This document shows positions 1-5,928 of a DNA stretch of 5,928 nucleotides, piece after piece. Position 1 is the first letter of the stretch, and every line of letters starts with the position of its first letter. Source of the stretch: Planctomycetota bacterium. GTDB taxonomy: Bacteria > Planctomycetota > UBA8108. The DNA lies in the NCBI GenBank assembly GCA_002695115.1, contig NZOA01000009.1:1-5928 (forward strand). Direction: 5' to 3'. The position numbers were made by a program, and so were the translations under genes. Under the pieces are notes generated by a model, which saw nothing but the letters and a program-made list of their open reading frames with translations, was not told the origin of the DNA and searched no databases.

Positions 1-923
1 GCGTAGGTGTAGCTCAGGGCGATGTCGATCTGCTCCTCGGTGCGGATCGCCCGGTCGGCATCGTTGAGCTGGATATCGAAGCTCAGCGTGAAGGCGTGCT
101 GCTTGTGGACATACTGCCCGGCGAAGCCGATGAAACCGAGGAAGGTGCGCGCGAGGTCGTCCTCCTGGATGGTGCTGAAGAGCATTCCGCGGAAGGTATT
201 GGTGAAGGAATAGACCGCCGCAACATCGAGGATGAACTGGTTCTCGAGCTCCGCACTGTCACTGGTCAGGAACTGCAGGTTACCGGCCATGCTCAGACGG
301 CTGGTAACGGCGTAGTCCCCATCGAGCTCGACATTGTAGTAATTGCCCTTCAGCATCCCGAAGGTGCCCTCGTTGAGCGAGAGACGGGTGTCGAAGGACA
401 GGGCGAGCCGCAGTTGGCGGTCGTCGTAGAACTTCCACTTGACGCCGAGGTCCGCCGAGCTCAGGGCTCCTTCCTCGCGGTCTACGGTAAGCGGCTCCTC
501 GTTGATCAACTCGCGGCCATTTGCGTAGGCCGCTACGAGCCCCGCCCCGAACTCGATGTTCTCGAAAAGGCCCATATTGAATTTCGGGTTCAGATAGACC
601 TCGTTGCGGCGAAAGAGTGGGTTACTGTCACCCCTGGATCGGTCAAATTGCTCTTCACCGGTATAAAGAAGCCCCACACCCAGTTTCCATCCCCCCAGCG
701 GAGTGACCCCGGCGGAGCGAATCGAATGGAAACCCGTCAGGGCGCTGCCGTTGAAGCGCTGGTTGTTCTGCTCGAGCGAAACGAGATCCCAGTTAAACAG
801 CGGCTCGATGGGATCCCCACGTCCCTGGGCGCCCAGGAACCCTCCCCAGCAGGCCGAGAAAAAAATCGCCGCGCGAAGAAACCAACCGCTATATCCGCCA
901 GGGCGTACGCTCATATCCCTCAT
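1..923 (-). CDS. Secreted, probable outer-membrane beta-barrel protein (partial, C-terminus beyond window)
   Basis: Reading the minus strand from ATG at 923 gives 307 open codons to the window edge with no stop. The N-terminus (MRDMSVRPGGYSGWFLR) is basic and is followed by a hydrophobic stretch, AAIFFSACWGGFL, then GAQG, which fits a Sec signal peptide cleaved near residue 33. The rest is rich in aromatic residues and alternates polar and hydrophobic residues in many short stretches ending in turns, for example GWKLGVGLLYTG, NIEFGAGLVAAYANG, RLSMAGNLQFLTSD and HAFTLSFDIQLND. That pattern suits transmembrane beta strands, so I infer an outer-membrane barrel; I do not recognise the family. The first ATG overlaps the kinase stop (ATGA). 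A second in-frame ATG at 914 is an equally possible start and has GAGGG only two bases before it. FSAC resembles a lipobox, but the hydrophobic run continues past it, so signal peptidase I cleavage is favoured. Confidence 0.8.
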   Translation of the reverse strand, partial: MRDMSVRPGGYSGWFLRAAIFFSACWGGFLGAQGRGDPIEPLFNWDLVSLEQNNQRFNGSALTGFHSIRSAGVTPLGGWKLGVGLLYTGEEQFDRSRGDSNPLFRRNEVYLNPKFNMGLFENIEFGAGLVAAYANGRELINEEPLTVDREEGALSSADLGVKWKFYDDRQLRLALSFDTRLSLNEGTFGMLKGNYYNVELDGDYAVTSRLSMAGNLQFLTSDSAELENQFILDVAAVYSFTNTFRGMLFSTIQEDDLARTFLGFIGFAGQYVHKQHAFTLSFDIQLNDADRAIRTEEQIDIALSYTY

Positions 924-3900
924 CGCTCTGAAACCGGCTGCCGGCAAATGCGGAACCCGGTAAACCCGCCAAGGAGATCCCGTTGATCTTCATCCAGGCT
1001 GCGGGTTTCAAGACAGGCTCTCGAGATACGCCTCGGATCAGCCAGCTGGTTGTGTCCTCCGATCACGACATGAAGCCCCTGGGGATCCAGGACGATCTCC
1101 TGGAGATTGCCCTCCATATCCAGGAGACCGGTCGCGGTGGCGTTGCCGGGCCTCATCCCGATCCTGCTGACCATGTTCTGTCCGTAACGCTCCTCCTGCT
1201 GAAAAACGAAGCCGTCATCCTGCGTGAACCAATCCTTGATCTCCCGTATCGCCTTCTCCTGTGTCCTCGTCCCGGAGAAGGAGCAGAGCCACTGCTCGAC
1301 GGTCGGCAGGGAATAGGTATAGCCATCGGCAGCCTGCTCACCGAACCACTTGACGAATTGCGCGATCAACTCCACAGGCTGGTCAGTGAGGACCATCGGA
1401 TTCTCTCTCTTGCCGATCCGCTCATCCGCGCCGCGCAGACCCTTCTCGTTGAGGAAGCGGAACCAGCAGCTTTCGGGAAGCTCGGTCTTGCTCATCTCCA
1501 GCCGCGAGGGGCCGCAAACCACGAACTCCATGCCGACCTCCCGCAGGAAGCGCGAGCGCAGGATGATCGTACCGGCCTGGACGGATTTCGATCCCGCGCC
1601 GGCGACCGGGACCTCCGCTCCCTCGGGCATCGGCTCGGCGATGAGCGGCGAGTAATCGTGGCGGCGCTCGGAGACATTGCCCGCGAGGTCGGTCAGCTCG
1701 AAGACGATCGGCACGGCGCGCTCCTGCAAGGGAATACTCCAGGTATAGACGAACTCGCCCGCCTCCAGCGCGGTCGACAATAAAACCTCCATCCACCTCT
1801 CGGCGGCGCCCCCTTCCGCGGCGCCCAGCCTCCCCCTGAGTCGCTTGAGTTTCTCCTTTGCCTGGACAGCGACCAGCAGCTGGTCCCCGGATTCACGGGT
1901 GGTGATCTTCGCGGTCGGCGCCTCCTGATCGCAATATACCTCGAGAGATTCGGCCGTACCGGCCAATACCTTTTCGTCATTATTATAGAAGCAACGAACC
2001 TCTACACGGGTCTCCACTCCCGACTGGAGAGGCAGGTCGGCCTTGAATCTTCCCCCGGAGCCGCTGGCCGCCGGATCCACCTTCACCTCCTGAGTGCTGG
2101 ATCCGAAGCTGTTCTGTACCCGCAGCATGACCTTGAGACCGGCAAAGACGGTGTCAACCTCGCCCTCGATGGCCAGGGTCGCCTCGCGGGTATAGATGAC
2201 CCGCGCTCCCGCCTCCTCATCGCCCGCCCCCTCCGCCGGCGCGGGCAGCGGGTCCAGGCTGGGGGTGCGCAAAACGACGTTCGGCGCCCTGGCCTGCACA
2301 CGATCAAGAGTGCCCGCCTTGCCGAAGAGAATAGGCGGCCGGTCCTTCCACGAGTACTGCACCAGGACGACATTGACCGCCTTGCTCAGCGCAATGTCAG
2401 CCACGAAAGGAATGGTTCTCGTCGCTCCGGGAGCGAGCTCCGGAAGATCATCGGCCACCGGCTCCCCACCGACAGGTTCCTCGAGCACAGGGTTGTCGAC
2501 GATGCCTGGCTCGCTCTCCCCGGTGGCGCTCTCGCTCTCAGCTTTTTCGGCCGGAGGCGGCTTGACAATAGACCACTCCGCATCGACCCTCTCCCCGTTC
2601 ACGAAGAACTGGAGATCCGGATAGGTGGCGCCCTCAACCTTGAACTTTCCCTCCACCGTCGCGACATTCCCGACAATATCACTCGTGCCGAACTCCTCGA
2701 GTTCGAGCTTCAGCCGGCGAAAGGTAATCTCCCTGGTCTCGCTCCTGTTTCCCGCCTTGTCCACGGCATACACGCGAACGATCCTGGACTCTCCCGGGGA
2801 GAGATAGTTGATCTCCCATTCGCTGATGTCTTCAATCTGACGCTCCTCCGAGCTCGCGCCGTCCTGGGTCAGCAAGCTGTACCAGGCCTCCTTGATATCC
2901 GCGTTGCCGGAGGTGTCGAGCCGCACGCCCAGGAGTTCCTCGAAGGTCGTGAACTCGATTTTTTCAGCCGCGGCAGTCGCGACCAGACCGAGGGGATCGA
3001 TTGCCACCACCTCGAAAACGGGAACAACCAGGTCGACCACGAATTGCCTCTCGATCAGCGACTGGCCCTGGGAAACAGCCAGTCCCTTCTCCTTGTCCTC
3101 CACAAACGCTCTGAGGTCATAGGAACCGTCGACAAGACGCCGGAAGTGAAAACTGTACGCCCCGTTTTCCGCATCCAGCTGGCCGCGTACCATATGCGGT
3201 TGCGGAGGTTCCGACTCACCGGAAAGAGTGGCGAGAAAAACTAAATTCTGGAGCATCTCCCCTTCCTGGGGAGCCTCGCTCCTGGGGAAAGCGAGCCTGA
3301 TATCCAGCGAGGGGATCCCGCTCGGGACCAGCTCGCCGTAATCCCTGCCGACATTGAGCGGCAGCTGCTTTTCGAGAGCTTCGGCCAGCCAGGCGCGGAA
3401 GACATCGGTGCGTGTTTTTTTCTCTACCGGGGTCTCCGGCTTTCGATCGATCGTGGCGCCTGGCTCGAGGGCTCCCTCAGGAGCGCTGCCGGGATTCTCA
3501 ACTGAGCCGGCGACCACCTCACCGCCCGCCCCCGTTCCCTTACCGGAAAAATTACCGGCGGCGGCCCACCAGAGCATGCCAAACGCCAGGAGGATGCCCG
3601 CCGCCATCTTAGCGACCGTTCCCAGGGAACCGTGACCTCGCTTCCCCAATCTGGGTATTTTACGCCCTTCGAGAGCCGCGACGAATTCATCGACTGATTC
3701 AAAGCGGTCCCCGGAATCCTTTGAGAGTCCCCGCAGGATCGTCTCGGCGATCGTATGAGGAATCTCCTCGAGCGGAGCCGGCTCGATGTTCATGATCTGG
3801 TAGCCGATATCGCCCGTATAAAAGGGAGGTGAACCGGCGACGAGCTCGTAGAGGGTACAGGCCAGCGAATAGATATCGCTGCTTGGGGTCGAGACCTCGC

Positions 3901-4789
3901 CGCGAAACTGCTCCGGGCTCATATAGGGTACCGTACCGCTTCTCTTGCCGGTCTGGCGCAGGGTGCTGTCGGCCACGACCCTGGAAATCCCGAAGTCGGT
4001 GATCTTGATGATATCGGACGGCTGGAGGGCTCCCTCCACCGGCTTCGCCAGCATGAGGTTCGCTGGTTTCAGGTCACGGTGAACGATCTGGCGGGCGTGC
4101 GCGTGGGCAAGTCCATCCCCCACCTGGCGGGCGACAACGAGCAACTCTTCGGCCTCGAACGTCCGTCCCTCCCGTTTGCGCTGGCGCAGGAGATGCTTGA
4201 GCGTCTGACCCTCGAGATACTCCATGGCGAAGAAAGGCCAGGTGGGCCCGTCGGAATAGGTATGGATACGGATGATATTATCGTGCGCCAGGTCGAGCAG
4301 GCGGTTCGCCTCCAGCCTGAGATCATCACGCGCATCGACATCGAAGATGATCTCCTGGGGAATCCGCTTGAGAGCTACCGGGCGATCGAGCGCTTCGTCC
4401 TGGGCGAGGTAGACCTTTCCCATGCCCCCCTGCCCGATCAGCTTCTGGATGCGGTACTGGTTGGCGACCAGGTCGCCTTCGTGCCAGCCGCGGGCCGCCT
4501 CCTCGCTCAGGTCGGTGGACTCTGTAGCGTAGGCGGCGCGCTGGGTCACCGTGTCTGCGTTGAGATCGACATCGGAGTCCGTAGAACTGTCTTCACGGGG
4601 GGCAGGAGGATCCACCTCGGCCGTCTCGCTGGCAGGCTCGCCGGAAGAGTCCGACGATTCGGCCGGCCCGGCTGCCGGGGCCCCATCCCTTTCCTGGCTT
4701 TCAGCCGCAGCTGATTCGTCCGTGTCTTCCGGCGAAGCAGGCTCTCCAGCCCCCTGGCCGTCCACCGACGGACTGGCTTTTTCGGACAT
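920..4789 (-). CDS. Transmembrane Hanks-type Ser/Thr protein kinase with Ig-like modules and C-terminal FGE-like domain
   Basis: Residue numbers count from the ATG at 4789 (1289 aa). Residues 1-105 are acidic and Ser/Ala/Glu/Pro-rich, probably disordered. The kinase domain (about 112-374) is complete: Gly loop GQGGMGKV 119-126, Lys141 in VALK, alpha-C Glu160, HRDLKPAN 237-244, DFG 265-267, Thr/Ser in the activation segment (276, 280, 284, 286), PYMSPE 288-293 and Arg362. It should therefore be active and of the PknB-like RD type. A basic stretch (KIPRLGKRG) precedes one membrane helix at 390-412, so the kinase is cytoplasmic and the C-terminal ~875 residues are extracytoplasmic. These contain Ig-like beta-sandwich modules (DKAGN 677-681 and DLAGN 1034-1038 are typical strand ends) interrupted by a Glu/Pro-rich loop at 744-789. 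Residues 1078-1284 resemble the FGE/SUMF1 fold (GMEFV, SLPTVEQW, LLDMEGNLQEIV, GFTGFRIC), the combination also known from chlamydial Pkn1. A TTG at 4810 would add seven residues; ATG is preferred by codon type, although its Shine-Dalgarno is weak (GGGGG 11 nt upstream). It is first gene of an operon with the barrel protein. Substrates and ligand are unknown. Confidence 0.95.
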   Translation of the reverse strand: MSEKASPSVDGQGAGEPASPEDTDESAAAESQERDGAPAAGPAESSDSSGEPASETAEVDPPAPREDSSTDSDVDLNADTVTQRAAYATESTDLSEEAARGWHEGDLVANQYRIQKLIGQGGMGKVYLAQDEALDRPVALKRIPQEIIFDVDARDDLRLEANRLLDLAHDNIIRIHTYSDGPTWPFFAMEYLEGQTLKHLLRQRKREGRTFEAEELLVVARQVGDGLAHAHARQIVHRDLKPANLMLAKPVEGALQPSDIIKITDFGISRVVADSTLRQTGKRSGTVPYMSPEQFRGEVSTPSSDIYSLACTLYELVAGSPPFYTGDIGYQIMNIEPAPLEEIPHTIAETILRGLSKDSGDRFESVDEFVAALEGRKIPRLGKRGHGSLGTVAKMAAGILLAFGMLWWAAAGNFSGKGTGAGGEVVAGSVENPGSAPEGALEPGATIDRKPETPVEKKTRTDVFRAWLAEALEKQLPLNVGRDYGELVPSGIPSLDIRLAFPRSEAPQEGEMLQNLVFLATLSGESEPPQPHMVRGQLDAENGAYSFHFRRLVDGSYDLRAFVEDKEKGLAVSQGQSLIERQFVVDLVVPVFEVVAIDPLGLVATAAAEKIEFTTFEELLGVRLDTSGNADIKEAWYSLLTQDGASSEERQIEDISEWEINYLSPGESRIVRVYAVDKAGNRSETREITFRRLKLELEEFGTSDIVGNVATVEGKFKVEGATYPDLQFFVNGERVDAEWSIVKPPPAEKAESESATGESEPGIVDNPVLEEPVGGEPVADDLPELAPGATRTIPFVADIALSKAVNVVLVQYSWKDRPPILFGKAGTLDRVQARAPNVVLRTPSLDPLPAPAEGAGDEEAGARVIYTREATLAIEGEVDTVFAGLKVMLRVQNSFGSSTQEVKVDPAASGSGGRFKADLPLQSGVETRVEVRCFYNNDEKVLAGTAESLEVYCDQEAPTAKITTRESGDQLLVAVQAKEKLKRLRGRLGAAEGGAAERWMEVLLSTALEAGEFVYTWSIPLQERAVPIVFELTDLAGNVSERRHDYSPLIAEPMPEGAEVPVAGAGSKSVQAGTIILRSRFLREVGMEFVVCGPSRLEMSKTELPESCWFRFLNEKGLRGADERIGKRENPMVLTDQPVELIAQFVKWFGEQAADGYTYSLPTVEQWLCSFSGTRTQEKAIREIKDWFTQDDGFVFQQEERYGQNMVSRIGMRPGNATATGLLDMEGNLQEIVLDPQGLHVVIGGHNQLADPRRISRACLETRSLDEDQRDLLGGFTGFRICRQPVSER

Positions 4790-5115
4790 TCGAAAACAAG
4801 CCCCCAACAAAGGTATCCACTTGACTCTTCAGCTTCGAGGAGTGCCCTGCTGCCGAATCCCAGCCCGCAGTAGATAGGCATCCACATTCAACAGAACTCC
4901 AAATTGTAGCCTGAACTCATTCAAAAAGAAACTTCCACGAACCGCGATATTTCTCCTCTCCAGGCTCCCTAATCTTTTCATCCATCAAAGGTTATAGGAC
5001 TCTGGATGATCGGAAAAAACAGCCTGTGCAGGTGAGCGGAGCCCTTTGAAGATTTCCGGCTTACTCTCTCAGCACTCTTCTTGAATACTCCGGGAAGTCC
5101 CCGGGATGTGGTCCG

Positions 5116-5144
5116 TTGACTTACCGATTTTAAAACCATAAAAT
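5116..5144 (+). promoter_or_regulatory. Sigma70-type promoter for the lamin-tail gene
   Basis: TTGACT at 5116-5121 (five of six to TTGACA) and TAAAAT at 5139-5144 (five of six to TATAAT) are separated by exactly 17 bp, the optimal spacing. Predicted transcription start is near 5151, which leaves an unusually long untranslated leader of about 265 nt before the ATG at 5417. Confidence is limited because sigma preferences of this organism are unknown. Confidence 0.55.
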
Positions 5145-5162
5145 TGCGGTTTACAATGGTTT
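5133..5162. repeat. Inverted repeat over the promoter -10, candidate operator
   Basis: AAACCAT (5133-5139) and ATGGTTT (5156-5162) form a perfect 7-bp inverted repeat with a 16-bp spacer. It covers the end of the promoter spacer, the -10 element and the predicted start site. A further GGTTT lies at 5148-5152, exactly 10 bp before the one at 5158-5162. A repressor bound here would block transcription of the rightward gene. The regulator is not in the window and the site is inferred only from symmetry and position. Confidence 0.3.
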
Positions 5163-5177
5163 GGAGTAGGTCAAAGG

Positions 5178-5200
5178 GAAGCTGGCCTCGAATCGGCTTC
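5178..5200 (+). other. Leader hairpin
   Basis: GAAGCTGG (5178-5185) can pair with TCGGCTTC (5193-5200) as an 8-bp stem with two G-U pairs and a 7-nt loop in the predicted transcript. It is not followed by a U run, so it is not an intrinsic terminator. It lies directly before a possible three-way junction (5201-5270). Confidence 0.3.
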
Positions 5201-5240
5201 AGGATCCTTGAACGGAATTTCTGAAGACGAAAAGGTTCGA

Positions 5241-5300
5241 ATGATCCGCCTGTTGAGCCGGATTGATCCTGTGTTCATCAGACTCGCTAGAGCCCTGTAA
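5241..5300 (+). CDS. Possible 19-residue leader peptide
   Basis: ATG at 5241 opens a short frame ending in TAA at 5298-5300 and encodes MIRLLSRIDPVFIRLARAL. AAAAGG ends five bases before the ATG, a reasonable Shine-Dalgarno position. The frame lies inside the transcript predicted from the promoter at 5116-5144. The peptide is cationic and amphipathic, with four Arg (two AGA codons), four Leu and three Ile. It could be a regulatory leader peptide for the downstream gene, or a chance frame; open frames of 20 codons are common in non-coding DNA. No homology is recognised. Confidence 0.18.
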   Translation: MIRLLSRIDPVFIRLARAL

Positions 5301-5386
5301 CAACATATCATCAATTAGCTTATGGTTTTCATTCCGCCAGGCTCACCCCCGGGTTCAGCCGAGCGTGAAAGCCAGGGGCGAATCGA

Positions 5387-5400
5387 GACCCCCACGGGTC
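5387..5400 (+). other. Hairpin just upstream of the lamin-tail ribosome binding site
   Basis: GACCC (5387-5391) and GGGTC (5396-5400) form a perfect 5-bp GC-rich stem with a CCAC loop. It ends three bases before the AGGA ribosome binding site. The C run can alternatively pair with GGGG at 5375-5378, so two exclusive foldings exist on paper. Confidence 0.25.
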
Positions 5401-5403
5401 GAC

Positions 5404-5407
5404 AGGA
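5404..5407 (+). promoter_or_regulatory. Ribosome binding site of the lamin-tail gene
   Basis: AGGA lies nine bases before the ATG at 5417, within a purine-rich run (cagaaagag). This supports ATG 5417, which also begins a clear signal peptide. Confidence 0.5.
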
Positions 5408-5416
5408 CAGAAAGAG

Positions 5417-5928
5417 ATGAAAAAAAACCGCCCTCCCCTCGCCGGCCTCCTGCTGGCTTTCTTTGCCGTTATCGGAAGCCCACTGCTCCTGCAGGGTCCC
5501 GCCAACGCCAGCAATAGCGGCCTGATCATCATCACCGAGATCATGTACCACCCCTCCGGCGGCGGCCAGGAGCTCGAGTTCATCGAGATCCACAACGCCA
5601 GTCCCGCTCCGGTCGATATCTCCGGCTGGTATTTCTCCAAGGGAATCAGCTACACCTTTCCTTCCTCATCGTTTCTCAACGGCGGTGAATATGCCGTGGT
5701 CTGCGCCAACCAGGACAGGATTTCCGAAGTCTACGGCATCGACAATATAGCCGGAAACTGGGGACTTGGCTGCGACCTCGATGGAGATGAACGCGACGGC
5801 TGCGCGTTGTCCAACAGCGGGGAAACGATCCAGCTTGCCGAAGAGAACGGGGTGGTCGTGGCAACGGTCGGCTACAACGACAGGGGTAAATGGCCATCCG
5901 GAGCTGATGGAACCGGGCACTCACTCGC
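5417..5928 (+). CDS. Secreted lamin-tail-domain (LTD) protein, partial (C-terminus beyond window)
   Basis: The visible 170 codons start with a textbook Sec signal peptide: MKKNRPP, a hydrophobic core at 9-25, and cleavage after ANA at residue 31. Residues 36-165 match the bacterial lamin-tail (LTD) fold: IITEIMYHPSGGG, ELEFIEIHNASPAPVDISGW, YTFP, YAVVCAN, LSNSGETIQL, and a WPSGADGTGHSL end. In this family such an N-terminal LTD often precedes CotH-kinase, further LTD, Ig-like or sorting domains in large secreted proteins, so the missing part probably continues that way, but this cannot be seen here. Residues 119-129 (CDLDGDERDGC) form an unusual Asp-rich loop between two cysteines, possibly a calcium site. 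The gene is divergent from the kinase operon and has its own strong promoter with a long leader. The exact role is unknown; adhesion, cell-surface or extracellular structure is typical for the family. Confidence 0.88.
   Translation, partial: MKKNRPPLAGLLLAFFAVIGSPLLLQGPANASNSGLIIITEIMYHPSGGGQELEFIEIHNASPAPVDISGWYFSKGISYTFPSSSFLNGGEYAVVCANQDRISEVYGIDNIAGNWGLGCDLDGDERDGCALSNSGETIQLAEENGVVVATVGYNDRGKWPSGADGTGHSL

Larger units (their letters stand above)
4790..5416. other. Divergent intergenic region between kinase operon and lamin-tail gene
   Basis: No convincing full gene lies here. It is more AT-rich than the flanking coding sequence, most clearly around 5120-5160 and 4915-5000. The right half holds the rightward promoter, an inverted repeat and a structured leader, described separately. 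For the leftward kinase gene I see only weak promoter candidates: TATAAC (minus strand, 4996-4991) and TACAAT (4908-4903). Both lack a recognisable -35 at 16-18 bp, so the kinase promoter may need an activator or an alternative sigma factor. Confidence 0.7.

Noticed and set aside
96..986. Long open frame on the plus strand (296 codons)
   Set aside because: It is antisense to the barrel gene, whose frame has a signal peptide and strand pattern. The plus-strand translation has no signal, domain or compositional sense; long antisense frames are usual in GC-rich coding DNA.
920..1560. FGE-like C-terminus as the variable target of a diversity-generating retroelement
   Set aside because: Kinase-FGE or C-type-lectin fusions can be such targets, but no reverse transcriptase, template repeat or near-duplicate of the gene's 3' end is visible in the window.
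983..1783. Open frame of 266 codons on the plus strand
   Set aside because: Antisense shadow of the FGE-like and Ig-like part of the kinase.
4079..4714. Open frame of 211 codons on the plus strand
   Set aside because: Antisense to the kinase catalytic domain, whose motifs are all intact on the minus strand.
4546..4887. Minus-strand frame of 113 codons starting upstream of the kinase, with TTGGAG nine bases before its ATG
   Set aside because: It runs 240 bases into the kinase gene in another frame, and its Arg/Pro-rich later half is typical of an out-of-frame shadow. The Shine-Dalgarno match alone does not outweigh this.
5014..5034. Stem CCTG-TG-CAGG next to an A/T run, terminator-like on the minus strand
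   Set aside because: The stem is only four pairs with a two-base loop and no gene ends there on that strand.
5366..5395. GAAAGCCAGG...GACC resembling the B12 box of cobalamin riboswitches
   Set aside because: The spacing does not fit the box consensus and the other conserved cobalamin elements are not seen upstream.
5315..5640. Minus-strand frames opposite the lamin-tail start
   Set aside because: Shadows of the signal peptide and lamin-tail domain, with no supporting features of their own.

Overview
The window reads as a piece of chromosome from a GC-rich, diderm, free-living bacterium. It combines a Hanks-type Ser/Thr kinase with a large extracytoplasmic half, an outer-membrane beta-barrel candidate, and a secreted lamin-tail-domain protein. 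Kinases fused to formylglycine-generating-enzyme (FGE) folds and secreted lamin-tail proteins are common in the Planctomycetes/Verrucomicrobia group, Myxococcota and related environmental phyla. I cannot place the organism more precisely from sequence alone.

Layout. Positions 1-923, minus strand: the first ~307 codons of a secreted, probably outer-membrane beta-barrel protein that runs off the left edge. Positions 920-4789, minus strand: a ~1289-residue transmembrane kinase. Its order is acidic disordered N-terminus, complete PknB-like kinase domain, one membrane helix, several Ig-like beta-sandwich modules, and a C-terminal FGE/C-type-lectin-like domain. The kinase stop and a possible start of the barrel gene overlap as ATGA, so the two are very probably one operon and may be translationally coupled. 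Positions 4790-5416: a ~630-bp divergent intergenic region. It holds a good sigma70-type promoter (TTGACT-N17-TAAAAT) pointing right, a 7-bp inverted repeat over its -10 and start site, a ~265-nt leader with several possible stems, and a possible 19-codon leader peptide. Positions 5417-5928, plus strand: the start of a secreted lamin-tail-domain protein that runs off the right edge.

How they may work together (inference): the kinase has a cytoplasmic catalytic domain and a large periplasmic sensor or adhesion-like region, and is co-expressed with an outer-membrane protein, so the pair looks like an envelope-sensing unit. The lamin-tail protein is divergently transcribed; any functional link to the kinase operon rests only on the shared intergenic region. 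No RNA genes, CRISPR array, insertion sequence or integrase was seen. The most unusual points are the degenerate FGE domain, which keeps one of the two catalytic-cysteine positions, and the long leader of the lamin-tail gene.
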